NCBI RefSeq assembly: GCF_024734665.1
Contig: NZ_CP102931.1
Location: 3,098,001-3,162,000 of the forward strand
DNA: 64,000 nt
Reading direction: 5' to 3'
Origin: Variovorax paradoxus
GTDB taxonomy: Bacteria > Pseudomonadota > Gammaproteobacteria > Burkholderiales > Burkholderiaceae_C
Shown piece after piece: positions 52,944-61,450 of the stretch; position 1 is the stretch's first letter; the number at the start of each line of letters is the position of its first letter. Position numbers and translations under genes: made by a program. The notes under the pieces are model-generated. The model made no database searches and was not told the origin of the DNA. It saw only the letters and a list, made by a program, of their open reading frames with translations.

Positions 52944-52994
52944 ATGGTGGTCGACGCAGTGGCGGAACGACTGTCCAAGATACCGGGCCTGTAG
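52944..52994 (+). pseudogene. Second LysR-like 3'-end fragment
   Basis: The codons read MVVDAVAERLSKIPGL and stop, resembling the C-terminus of the LysR protein at 13560 (AVDALVEQLPKVLGV). It lies 43 bp after a different LysR tail, so at least two regulators have decayed here. Confidence 0.4.
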
Positions 52995-53099
52995 GCGGGG
53001 GCGCAGCTAGCGAGCCGCATCGGTTCTGGTCTTCTGCCGAAGATCCTGGACATCGCGCGTAAGCGTCACCTCAGCACCCTCTTGACCGCGTCCGTGCGC

Positions 53100-53273
53100 T
53101 CAGACGTCGAAGACTTCGCGGAGCATGTGGAACGGCACTCGCCATGAATGCCCGTTGCCGGTGTCGAGGGTGGCGGTGCGCTAGTTGATGCGCACGATGA
53201 TGCCCACCTGAGGCTGGAGATACTTGTCGTCGAACGAGACCTTCTCGCCGCAACGGAAGTCACCACGCGCGGG
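53100..53273 (-). pseudogene. Small SH3-like-domain gene broken by an in-frame stop
   Basis: The frame from ATG 53273 reads MPARGDFRCGEKVSF, then VGIIVRIN, a TAG stop (53181-53183), and continues in frame as RTATLDTGNGHSWRVPF to a TGA at 53100. A single C-to-T change in CAG would explain the stop. The pattern of short strands (G-x-V-S-F, G-x-I-V-R-x-N, W-R-V) suggests a small beta barrel. More in-frame residues extend upstream to about 53390. Sequence between 53281 and 53599 otherwise shows nothing clear. Confidence 0.5.
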
Positions 53274-53599
53274 CATGTTCTGCGGTGGTGCGGGGCGCGC
53301 AGATGCCGTCGCTGTTGGGCGCGAAGGAGCTGCGGCCTCTATTGCCGCGTAGGGCAGCTTCCATTCACGCCGCGAGCCTTCCTCTTGCAAAGGTGACCTG
53401 CGTGTCCTTCATGGCGACTACCTTGCCATTGCGCATCTGACCGTCGCGCCAGTCGAGCAAGCGCACCGTCTCGCAGGCGGCCCGGCGGCACCGGCGGGCT
53501 GCGTTGGTCCTTCCGCCGGGCGCCACCGGGGCGGTGCTGTTCAGCGTGAAGGTGGACTGAGCGAAGTTGCAGCGGGGAGCGCGTTCGGCCCGCGCGCCT

Positions 53600-54004
53600 T
53601 CAATCCGTGGGTTGCGGCCCCGCCGCTGCCTCAGCACTCAGCCTCTCGCCGGCCAGCCAGATGTAGAGCTCGATGCGCTCGGACTCGCTCATCTTCTTGT
53701 GCCGGGCGGCCACTTCCTCGAACTTGACCAGCACCTCGCCCACGTTGGGATGCACATTCTTCGAGAGCTGCATCGGAACCTCCACCCACTTGGGCCCGGC
53801 ACCGGTGGCCAGCCATCGCGGGTGGACCCGGAAATAGTCGGCGATGGCGAACAGGTGCGTCGACTCGATGCCCTTGTTTCGACCCGAAAGCCAGTTGGTG
53901 ATTGCCGGACGCGTCACCCCGCAACGGCGGGCGAGGTCAGCCTGCCATCCGCGGCCGACGTCTGTCGTGAGTTCCTTCAGACGCTCGGTGAAAGCATTGC
54001 TCAT
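53600..54004 (-). CDS. XRE-family (phage-repressor-like) regulator
   Basis: A 134-residue DNA-binding protein. ATG at 54004 (MSNAFTERLKELTTDVG) is chosen; earlier in-frame codons lack any support. The HTH is QADLARRCGVTRPAITNWLSG (residues 18-38), followed by a helix with FAIADYFRVHPRWLATG, as in CI-like and SinR-like repressors. The second half is a Lys/Glu-rich helix pair. No phage genes surround it, so it may be a prophage or island relic. Confidence 0.82.
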   Translation of the reverse strand: MSNAFTERLKELTTDVGRGWQADLARRCGVTRPAITNWLSGRNKGIESTHLFAIADYFRVHPRWLATGAGPKWVEVPMQLSKNVHPNVGEVLVKFEEVAARHKKMSESERIELYIWLAGERLSAEAAAGPQPTD

Positions 54005-54333
54005 CGCAGGCACCACGCGATCTGGCCGCAAGTCAGCGGCGCAGCGAAGAGGTGCAAAGAGCGCTGCGGCGTGGTCCGGATGGTGAAGGCCGCCGCCCAC
54101 GCCTGTTTGCAAGGCGCTTGGGGCTTGCCGCATGGGGCGCGGCGATGCCGCGACAGAGGCGAGGGAAACGGGCGCGTCCTTGCGCGTCGGCAGAGCTGCT
54201 TCACCGGGTGAACAACACTGCCCGGGAAGGCGAAAGACGGATGGGACATGAAATCCAGAGTTGAAAAACGGTTTCATGACGCTCCCCCGGCCAGGCTCTG
54301 CGTCCATTGGCTGCGTTGATGCAGGCATGCATT

Positions 54334-54345
54334 TTTTCATGAAAA
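54334..54345. promoter_or_regulatory. AT-rich palindrome TTTTCATGAAAA with flanking CAGTTA repeats
   Basis: A perfect 12-bp palindrome is followed by two CAGTTA elements at 54346-54376, in a short AT-rich island within the GC-rich gap 54005-54522. Its look fits a phage-type operator. The XRE gene starts 330 bp away, so the link is weak. The rest of that gap shows no gene. Confidence 0.35.
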
Positions 54346-54522
54346 CAGTTATTTTTCATCATCAGTTAGGGACATTCGCGATGAATTGATCGGGCAAGCG
54401 ACACTCGGCCTGCATCCGGGCGACGCGATGGACCGGCAAGGCCTTCTTCGCCGAGTGCGCCTAAAGGCAAGGCGACAGGAATGAAGGCGCCTCCGCTAGT
54501 CGTTCTTGTGCTGGCAAGGCGG

Positions 54523-54741
54523 CTACCTCTTCGCGAAACGGCGCCGCGCATCTCTTTTGACCTTGGCGGCCTCGATCTCTCGTTCGGAATGGAGCTGATG
54601 CTTGCCGCAGTTGTCGCAGCGATAGAGGCGCAGCCATGGCAGCATTCGCATCCACGTGCTGCGGCGCGTGCGCTTGAGATGATCGATACCGCATGGGCAG
54701 GCGGAAAACAGGATGTGCATAGAGAGGGATCCAGATTTCAT
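54523..54741 (-). CDS. Small zinc-ribbon protein
   Basis: A frame of about 72 codons ending in a basic tail (KRDARRRFAKR). It contains two Cys pairs, ACPCG and RCDNCG, about 30 residues apart with a basic/aromatic stretch between (MRMLPWLRLYR), which is a typical zinc ribbon. Start is uncertain: ATG 54741 or ATG 54720 (MHILFSACPCG). Nothing around it gives a role. Confidence 0.5.
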   Translation of the reverse strand: MKSGSLSMHILFSACPCGIDHLKRTRRSTWMRMLPWLRLYRCDNCGKHQLHSEREIEAAKVKRDARRRFAKR

Positions 54742-54869
54742 GGGCCCCCTTGCCAAGCTCTATGGCTTATCGGCAGATGTAATGCTGTGCAGCATTCTTT
54801 CAGCGGAGTGTGACATCGGTCCTCCCATATTCAGGGCATTTGTAAAGCCTGGTTTCTAAATTTGGAGCC

Positions 54870-55030
54870 TCGGGGGTGCGGATAGAAACTTGGACTGGTT
54901 TTATGTCGCAAGTCCAAGACTCTCTGGGTATTCGATGGGACTGAGAGAGCCAACAGAGATCTTGATCCACTTCTCGTTGTACCAACGGATGTAGCAATCC
55001 AACTTCTTGATGAACTGCTCGATCGTGGTG
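54870..55030 (-). mobile_element. IS3-family transposase 3' remnant
   Basis: About 41 codons before the stop at 54901 read as the OrfB C-terminus of IS3 elements: a Y-I-R-W-Y-N-E-K-W motif, then ISVGSLSPIEYPESLGLA. Just beyond the stop, GTCCAAGTTTCTATCCGCAC (minus strand) looks like the terminal repeat. The rest of the element is gone. Other bases of the gap 54742-55130 show no gene. Confidence 0.7.
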
Positions 55031-55130
55031 GCCTTCCGGTCCCGAGGTAGGACAGTTCCGTTTTCAGCCGGCCGAAGAAGCACGACCTTTACGCGGACAT
55101 CAGGGATGTGATCGCGCATTTGCCAATGCA

Positions 55131-55550
55131 CTAGCGGCCGAACACGGCGCGAAGATTGTTGTGAAAGCCCTCGTACGACAGCACCACCGTACCGGGCTTC
55201 TCTTTCGGTGTTTCCTCGATGTTCAGCGTGATGCCCATGGGCACCGCATTGCGCGCGGCTTCCATGTGGTCCTTGAGCACAGCCATCAGCTGGTCGCCGG
55301 TGTCTTTGACCACAGACGCGCCTCGCCCTTCGAAGATGCGCAGATTCAGATACATGAACCCATAGTTGCCCTTGCCGTCGCCGACCGCATAGTGGGTGGC
55401 GGGATAGGTCATCACGCGGGTCCCGCCTTCGGGGAACACTTGCTGATCCTGCGCATCGCGGATGGACAACAGGGTCTCGAGTAGGCGGACGCACAGCTCC
55501 TGGAAATCGGCCTTGATGTTGGGCGTGTGTTGAATGACGAGATGAGGCAT
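55131..55550 (-). CDS. CHMI-like isomerase (5-carboxymethyl-2-hydroxymuconate isomerase family)
   Basis: A 139-residue tautomerase-superfamily protein. Pro2, the catalytic base after Met removal, is present in MPHLVIQHTPNI. ATHYAVGDGKGNYGFMYLNLRI carries the conserved strand pair. The rest of a homoprotocatechuate pathway is not near, so a different keto-enol substrate is possible. AAGGAGAA precedes the ATG. It is the last gene of the long minus-strand operon, 24 bp after the GMC gene, and abuts an IS3 remnant. Confidence 0.85.
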   Translation of the reverse strand: MPHLVIQHTPNIKADFQELCVRLLETLLSIRDAQDQQVFPEGGTRVMTYPATHYAVGDGKGNYGFMYLNLRIFEGRGASVVKDTGDQLMAVLKDHMEAARNAVPMGITLNIEETPKEKPGTVVLSYEGFHNNLRAVFGR

Positions 55551-55574
55551 GGGTTCTCCTTGTGTTGCCTGAAT

Positions 55575-57296
55575 TCAGTGGCTCTGCGAAGCACTGTGCA
55601 TGGTGTCGGCGATTTTTTCCGCCGCCATCAGTGTCGGAAAGTTGGTGTTGGCGCAGGGCACCACGGGGAACATGGAGGCGTCGACGACGCGCAGCCCGTG
55701 CACGCCCTTGACCCTTCCCTGAGGATCCAGCACGGCCAAAGGATCGTCCTCGCTGCCCATCCGACAGGAGCAGGAGGCATGCCAGACGCCAATGGCCTCT
55801 TTGCGGACAAAGGCTTCCAGTGCTTCATCGTTGCGCATGAGCTGCTCGAAAGTGAAGCCGTCGACCACATGGTTATCGATCATGTAGCGGCGCAGTGGCG
55901 CGGGTCCATCCAGCAGCGCGGCTCCGACCGTTGTAAGGATGCGGTTCTTCAACGTGATCTGGCTGATGTTGCGCACCCGCTCCGAGAACGCACTGGGAAA
56001 CGGCTTGTCGGTCATCGCGCGCATCGGACCGCTCGCCTGCAGGCCTGCGGCCTTGCGAAAGCCATCCATCAGGCGCTGCAGGTCACGTCGGTCAGACAGC
56101 AGGTTGAAGGCCACGCTGGGCTCGGCCATCGGGTCGCGCGAGGCCAGTCGCACCTGCCCCGTCTCGGAGTAGGTCTTGTTGACGAAAAGAAGCATCGAAG
56201 CGATGCGTTCGCCAACCGCATGCCAAGCCGATTTGCTCAGGGCCGCGCAGAACATGTCGCCGGTCGGTACGCCGGAGAGTCCTGAGGAATAGCGCAACGC
56301 GACCTGGAAATGGCGCCGCGTCAGACCATTCATCCGCGCGGCAGGCCGGCAGAAGGAAGACAGTCCGATCGACGGGTGATCCATCAAGCCACGGCCTACG
56401 CCCTCGCTGCGCGCCCGCACGGGAATCCCCATCTGCTGCAGGTGATCCACAGGCCCGATGCCGGCGCGCAGCAGGTGCGCAGGCGTGTGAATGGCACCGC
56501 AAGACAAGATGACCTCGTGCCCGTGGAACTCCTGTTCCCGTCCATCGACCAGGGCCTTCACGCCGACACATCGCGTGCCGTCAAAAAGCAACTGCGTCAC
56601 ATGCGTGCGGGTCAGGACTTTCAAGTTGGGACGTCTGCGGACATCGGCATCCAGATAGCCCATGGCAGCCGAAACGCGGCGCTCATCCTGGTTGTTGAAG
56701 GCCACCGGAAAATAGCCCTCGACGAACTCGCCGTTCTGGTCGGGCAGGTAGGGGTAGCCGGCATCCCTGCAGGCATCGGCGAAGGCATTCGACAGCCCCG
56801 TCCACTGCGCACGCGGGACGCGGCTAACCGGTATGCGGCCCTCTTTGCCGTGCAGGGGGCCGTCGCAATCCAGATCGCGCTCCACCTTGCGGAAGTACGG
56901 AAGCACATCGCTCCATCCCCAACCCGCAGCGCCACGAGCCTCCCACTCGCCGTAGTCGGTAGGAGCGCCGCGATTGAACAACTGGCCGTTGATGGCGGAG
57001 CCACCGCCGAGTACGCGCGCTTGTGTGTACTTGCGCAGCGGCGCCCGGTTGGCCGCGTCCGCGCCGGGCCAGGGCGCTTGAGTCGTCACACGCAGATCCG
57101 GCCAGTCGAAGTGCGGGTTGAAGAACAGCCGGCCCGCGTAGCTGTCCAGCAGCTCAGGCGGTTCGCGGCCCGGCGGCGTGTCGACGCCAGCTTCGAGCAA
57201 CAGGACTTCATGGGTGCCGCGGGCCGAAAGCCGATTGGCCAGCACGGAGCCCGCCGAACCGCCACCGACAATGACAGTGCCGTACACCGGACTCAT
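55575..57296 (-). CDS. GMC-family FAD-dependent dehydrogenase
   Basis: A 573-residue flavoprotein. ATG at 57296 (MSPVYGTVIVGGGSAG) overlaps the Bug gene stop as ATGA. The FAD motif is GGGSAG, the GMC signature is GGGSAINGQLFNRG and the active-site His is in WHASCSCRMG, with Asn in CANTNFP. It is not a close copy of the enzymes at 37741 or 61451. Its likely acceptor is the respiratory chain; the substrate is presumably delivered through the Bug receptor encoded just upstream. Confidence 0.93.
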   Translation of the reverse strand: MSPVYGTVIVGGGSAGSVLANRLSARGTHEVLLLEAGVDTPPGREPPELLDSYAGRLFFNPHFDWPDLRVTTQAPWPGADAANRAPLRKYTQARVLGGGSAINGQLFNRGAPTDYGEWEARGAAGWGWSDVLPYFRKVERDLDCDGPLHGKEGRIPVSRVPRAQWTGLSNAFADACRDAGYPYLPDQNGEFVEGYFPVAFNNQDERRVSAAMGYLDADVRRRPNLKVLTRTHVTQLLFDGTRCVGVKALVDGREQEFHGHEVILSCGAIHTPAHLLRAGIGPVDHLQQMGIPVRARSEGVGRGLMDHPSIGLSSFCRPAARMNGLTRRHFQVALRYSSGLSGVPTGDMFCAALSKSAWHAVGERIASMLLFVNKTYSETGQVRLASRDPMAEPSVAFNLLSDRRDLQRLMDGFRKAAGLQASGPMRAMTDKPFPSAFSERVRNISQITLKNRILTTVGAALLDGPAPLRRYMIDNHVVDGFTFEQLMRNDEALEAFVRKEAIGVWHASCSCRMGSEDDPLAVLDPQGRVKGVHGLRVVDASMFPVVPCANTNFPTLMAAEKIADTMHSASQSH

Positions 57297-58288
57297 TCCA
57301 GCTTGATGTTCGCAGCCCGCACCACCTCGCCCCACTTGCGGTATTCATCCGCATAGAGCTTCCCGAACTCGGCGGTGGTCCCGGTGAGTGTGGTCATGCC
57401 AAGTTCCGCCACCTTCGCCTTGTACTCGGGCCGGGCCGTCGCCCGATTGAACGCATCGGCGAGCGCCGTGGTGATGGCCGTCGAGGTGCCGGGAGGCGCC
57501 AGCACGCCGATCCACGCTTCGCCGACGACATTCAAGCCTTGCTCCTTCAGCGTGGGGACGTCCGGGAGCACGGCCACCCGCTGTGCCGAGCTCACACCGT
57601 AGAACTTCAATTTGGAACGGTACTGCGTGGCGCCACCAACAGCCACCAGCATGATGTCGACCTGGCTGCCCATGAGCGCCTGGAGGGCGGGCGCCATGCC
57701 GGTGTAGGGCACATGCAGCAGGTTGTCGGCCTTCGCAGCCTGGGAGACAGCCACGGCCATCATCTGCGGTCCGGAACCGGTGCCGGCGCTCGCATAGCTG
57801 ACGCTCTGCTTTTTCATCAGGGCCAGCAGCTCCTGCAGGTTGGCTGCTGGCAGATCGGGCCGGCCGAGCAGCACGTAGCCCGTCGACGCCAGGGGGGAGA
57901 CTGGCACGAACTTCATCGCGTCCACCTTGCCCTTCACCAGGTGCGGATAGATCGAGTTCGCGTCCGTGATGCCCAGCAGCAGCGTGGTGCCGTCGGCGGG
58001 CGCGCCATAGACGTATCCGGCGCCGATCGAGCCCGTCGCCCCCGGCTTGTTCTCCACGATCACCGGTTGACCCAGCCGTTCGCCCACGCTGACGCTGATG
58101 AAGCGCGCAAGAATGTCGGAGGATCCGCCCGGCGGAAAGGGAATGACGATCTTGACGGGCGCGGACGGCTGCCAGGCCGGTTTCTCTTGCGCCTGAGCCT
58201 GTGTCTTCCCCATCGCCAGAATGCCCGCCCCGACAAGCGCGGCAAGCACCTGCCGGCGCGGCAGTCCTGCATTGAAGCTGTGAGCCAT
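57293..58288 (-). CDS. Bug/TctC-type solute receptor
   Basis: A 331-residue periplasmic receptor with a possible Tat leader (LPRRQVLAALVGAG, cleavage near QAQA). VKIVIPFPPGGSSDILARF, the VIVENKPGATG loop and HVPYTGMAPALQALMG identify the Bug family. It overlaps the GMC start by 4 bases and follows the ALDH gene by 44 bp. As in the other Bug loci in the window, no TctAB-type permease is encoded nearby. Confidence 0.93.
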   Translation of the reverse strand: MAHSFNAGLPRRQVLAALVGAGILAMGKTQAQAQEKPAWQPSAPVKIVIPFPPGGSSDILARFISVSVGERLGQPVIVENKPGATGSIGAGYVYGAPADGTTLLLGITDANSIYPHLVKGKVDAMKFVPVSPLASTGYVLLGRPDLPAANLQELLALMKKQSVSYASAGTGSGPQMMAVAVSQAAKADNLLHVPYTGMAPALQALMGSQVDIMLVAVGGATQYRSKLKFYGVSSAQRVAVLPDVPTLKEQGLNVVGEAWIGVLAPPGTSTAITTALADAFNRATARPEYKAKVAELGMTTLTGTTAEFGKLYADEYRKWGEVVRAANIKLE

Positions 58289-58332
58289 GTTGTGTCTCCT
58301 GATGTTGATACCGTTCCCGCGAAGGGCTGTCC

Positions 58333-59820
58333 TCAGTCCCCAAAGCGGCCCATCGAACTCGGCAACCCGTCCAGAACCACTACCTTGGTTTCCAGATAGG
58401 CGCGCAGCCCTTCCGCACCGCCCTCGCGTCCGATACCCGATTGCTTGAATCCGCCGAACGCGATGCTTCCCTCGTTGCGCATGCCGTTGTGGCCGACCGT
58501 GCCGGCACGGATGCGGCGCGCCGCCGCATAGGCGCGATCGATGTCGTTGGTGAAGACGGAGGCGTTCAGGCCGTAGATGGTGTCGTTGGCGACGTCCAGC
58601 GCCTGCTCGTCGCTGTCGACCGGGATCACCGCCAGCACGGGGCCGAAGATCTCTTCACGCGCGATGGTGTGGGTGTTCTCGACGTGCCCGAACACGGTCG
58701 GCTCGACATAGAAGCCGCGATCCAGATGGGCCGGACGGCCGCCGCCTGTCGCCAGCGTCGCGCCCTCGGCCTTCCCTTTGCGGATGTAGTCTTCCACGCG
58801 CTCACGGTGGCGATGCATGGCCAGCGGACCCATCTGGGTGGCGGGGTCGAAAGGATCGCCAACCTTGACCTGGCGGAAGTTCTCGCTCAGCGCCTCGACC
58901 AGCGCATCATGGCGCGTGCGGCTCACGATGATGCGAGTCAGCGACGCGCACACCTGGCCGGTAAGGAAGATCGCGCGTGATGCGATGTTCTGCGCCGCAG
59001 TTGCAACGTCGTAGTCGTCCAGCACGATGGCCGGGGACTTGCCGCCCAGTTCCAGAGTGCAGCGCGCGATGCGCTCGCCGCAGATGGACGCGATGCGCCG
59101 GCCAGCCGCGGTGGAGCCGGTGAAGGCAACCTTGTCCACCCCCTGATGTCGCACCAGCCACTCCGAGACTTCTCGATCGGCTGTGAGGACGTTCACCACA
59201 CCGGGCGGCAAGCCTGCCGCTTCGCAGGCCTCGGCCAGGATGTAGGCCGCGCCGGGCGCTTCTGGCGAAACCTTCACGATGACCGTGCAGCCTGCGATCA
59301 GCGCAGGGCCGACCTTGCTGGAAATGGCACCCGGCGCTGCGTTCCAGGGAACGATGGCGGCCACCACGCCGACCGGTTCGCGCACCAGCAGCGCCACCTC
59401 GCCCCCCGACCTGGGCTTGTGACGTTCGTGGAAGGGAAAGGTCTCGGCCATCGCGGCATAGGACAGGTAGTCGTTGCTGATGCCGGCGCAGCGCGTCTTG
59501 GTGAATCCGTGCAACGCGCCCGCCTCCGTGGTCCAGATGCGCGCGTGCGGTTCGGCGAGCTTGTCCAACTCCGCTGCCATGGCGCGTATGCAGTGTGCAC
59601 GCTCGCCATGCGTCATGCGTGGCCAGGGGCCTTGATCGAAAGCCTTGCGGGCTGCAGCAACCGCGCGGTCGACATCGGCTTGCTGGGCCTCTGCCACGGT
59701 GAGAAACAATTCCTCGGTGGCGGAGTTGGTCACCTGAATGGTCTTCGTGCTGGAAGGCTCCGTCCAGCGGCCATCGATAAAGAACTTGTCCGGGTGCCGG
59801 ACGGGGACATCTGCGTGCAT
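58333..59820 (-). CDS. Aldehyde dehydrogenase
   Basis: A 495-residue ALDH. PWNAAPG and AFTGSTAAGRRI form the cofactor site, the general base Glu is in LELGGKSPA and the nucleophile Cys in LTGQVCASLTR. The C-terminal FGGFKQSGIGREGG is complete. It shares the operon with two GMC enzymes and a second ALDH at the window edge. The pairing suggests two alcohol-to-acid oxidations in one pathway. Confidence 0.95.
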   Translation of the reverse strand: MHADVPVRHPDKFFIDGRWTEPSSTKTIQVTNSATEELFLTVAEAQQADVDRAVAAARKAFDQGPWPRMTHGERAHCIRAMAAELDKLAEPHARIWTTEAGALHGFTKTRCAGISNDYLSYAAMAETFPFHERHKPRSGGEVALLVREPVGVVAAIVPWNAAPGAISSKVGPALIAGCTVIVKVSPEAPGAAYILAEACEAAGLPPGVVNVLTADREVSEWLVRHQGVDKVAFTGSTAAGRRIASICGERIARCTLELGGKSPAIVLDDYDVATAAQNIASRAIFLTGQVCASLTRIIVSRTRHDALVEALSENFRQVKVGDPFDPATQMGPLAMHRHRERVEDYIRKGKAEGATLATGGGRPAHLDRGFYVEPTVFGHVENTHTIAREEIFGPVLAVIPVDSDEQALDVANDTIYGLNASVFTNDIDRAYAAARRIRAGTVGHNGMRNEGSIAFGGFKQSGIGREGGAEGLRAYLETKVVVLDGLPSSMGRFGD

Positions 59821-59843
59821 TGCTGTCTCTTTCCTTGGTAGAT

Positions 59844-61277
59844 TTATTTCGCCAGCGCGACCGGCTGGTGCGGGATTGCGGGGCGCGGCGAGTCCCCGTG
59901 CAGGATCCGGACAAGCCCATTCACGGCGGGCTGCGCCTCCAGGTTCCTGACGAGCCGCTCAAGTTCATCCACGTTCCGCTGTGACAGCGACTTGGTCGCG
60001 AGGCGCCGGTACTTCGCGGCCATCTGCTCGTCGCTCATGGGCTTTTGCCAACTGCCGAGGAAGTGATCGATGACCTTGTGGATCACGCGCCCGTTCTTCA
60101 GGACCACCTCGACATCGGCGCCCCGCGCGAACGATCGCCCCCTCTGCTCGCGCGACTCGTCGCGAACGCAGTCGACGCGCCTGGCGAAATCAAGCAGGTC
60201 GGGACGGCCCATGTTTTCTTCCACCATCTGGTCGACGAAGACCTCGCCGTCAATCAGCTTCATCGCGATGCAGAAGCCCAGGTGCATCTGTGCGGCGGTG
60301 AGGCCGACAGGCTCGTAGGGCAACCACCACGAGTGCTTGACCGCGTCGTCGGTCATCTTCACCGTGATGCGCTCCACGTCCTGCGCCTTCAAGCCTTCTT
60401 CCATCAAGTCCTCGATGGCGTCCATGGTCGACAGGTTGGTGCCTACGCATGCATGCCGCTTGATCGAGATGCGCATGGTTTCCCAACGCGAACCCAGCCC
60501 GTCGGTCAGCTCGGAGAGATTGAACTGGTCCGTACTCTGGGTGAAGGTGGTGCAAAAGCCGCCGTACTCTTCCTCGAACACATCCGCGATGCCCGTAAAG
60601 CCTTCGGCGGCCAGCAGCGCTGCATACAGACCGCTCTGCGCGGCCTTGGCCGACAGCATGCGTTTCACCATGGAGCCGAATTGCGTCGCGAGGATGCCGC
60701 CCGCCTGCGGCCCTGCAATGCCGAGGGCCTGGAAAATCTGTTCGCTGTCGAGTCCCAGCACGCGGCCGGCCGCCACAGCCGCCGGAAATGCGCCGAAGAG
60801 GCCCGGCGTGTGCCAGCCCTTGGCCAGCATCCGGTTCCCGTTCATGCACAGGCCCACGCGCGGGCCCACTTCGAAGCCGGCGATGATGGCCGTCAACAGC
60901 GTCTCGCCATCGACCTTGTCGGGCCCGATCAGCTCGGCCGCAGCGAACACGACCGGCAGCACCACAGCACAGCTGTGAATCGATGCAGGGTTGGCATCGT
61001 CCAGCTCGAAACCCTGGATCATCGTGCCATTCATCAGCGCCGCGCTGGTGGCGGAAGCGGTCTTGCCCCCGCCCCAAATGGAGGTCGATCCGCCCTGCGG
61101 CTCGAGGCGCTGGACCACATCCCCCAGCATCTGAGTCCACTTCAGGTGCGCACCGAAGAGGCCACAACCAAGACCGTCGAGGACGATGGATTTCGCGCGA
61201 GCCACCACTTCGGGTGGTACATCCGAAAGCTGAAGGCCGGCTGCGAATTCGGCAAGCTGGCGCGTGTGTGAAGGCAT
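59844..61277 (-). CDS. MmgE/PrpD-family protein
   Basis: A 477-residue MmgE/PrpD protein. ATG at 61277 (MPSHTRQLAEFAAGL) is preferred to one 45 bp upstream. Family landmarks are VLDGLGCGLFGA, FELDDANPASIHSCAVVLP, and GWHTPGLFGAFPAAVAAG, the helical N-domain core. Members include 2-methylcitrate dehydratase, cis-aconitate decarboxylase and various hydro-lyases or epimerases. Other methylcitrate-cycle genes are not near. Within this operon a hydration or dehydration of a dicarboxylate-like intermediate is likely. Confidence 0.9.
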   Translation of the reverse strand: MPSHTRQLAEFAAGLQLSDVPPEVVARAKSIVLDGLGCGLFGAHLKWTQMLGDVVQRLEPQGGSTSIWGGGKTASATSAALMNGTMIQGFELDDANPASIHSCAVVLPVVFAAAELIGPDKVDGETLLTAIIAGFEVGPRVGLCMNGNRMLAKGWHTPGLFGAFPAAVAAGRVLGLDSEQIFQALGIAGPQAGGILATQFGSMVKRMLSAKAAQSGLYAALLAAEGFTGIADVFEEEYGGFCTTFTQSTDQFNLSELTDGLGSRWETMRISIKRHACVGTNLSTMDAIEDLMEEGLKAQDVERITVKMTDDAVKHSWWLPYEPVGLTAAQMHLGFCIAMKLIDGEVFVDQMVEENMGRPDLLDFARRVDCVRDESREQRGRSFARGADVEVVLKNGRVIHKVIDHFLGSWQKPMSDEQMAAKYRRLATKSLSQRNVDELERLVRNLEAQPAVNGLVRILHGDSPRPAIPHQPVALAK

Positions 61278-61450
61278 GGGTTCTTTCGCTCTTTGAGTGG
61301 TCTGAATTTTGGAATGCCGCACGCGTGCTCAGAGTGGCATTTGGTGCCCTCCAGGGTCACTTGCCGTTACCGCCCCGCTGGCGCGCACCGAAAGAAGTGA
61401 TGGCTGGAGGGCCTGGAGTACCTGCCTTGGGTCGGCGCTGCAGGTTGCCT

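Noticed and set aside
53600..54004. Prophage
   Set aside because: Only the XRE repressor and an AT-rich palindrome suggest a phage; no integrase, structural or lysis genes are seen.
55131..55550. Complete homoprotocatechuate degradation pathway
   Set aside because: The CHMI-like gene has no ring-cleavage dioxygenase, decarboxylase or hydratase partners in the window.
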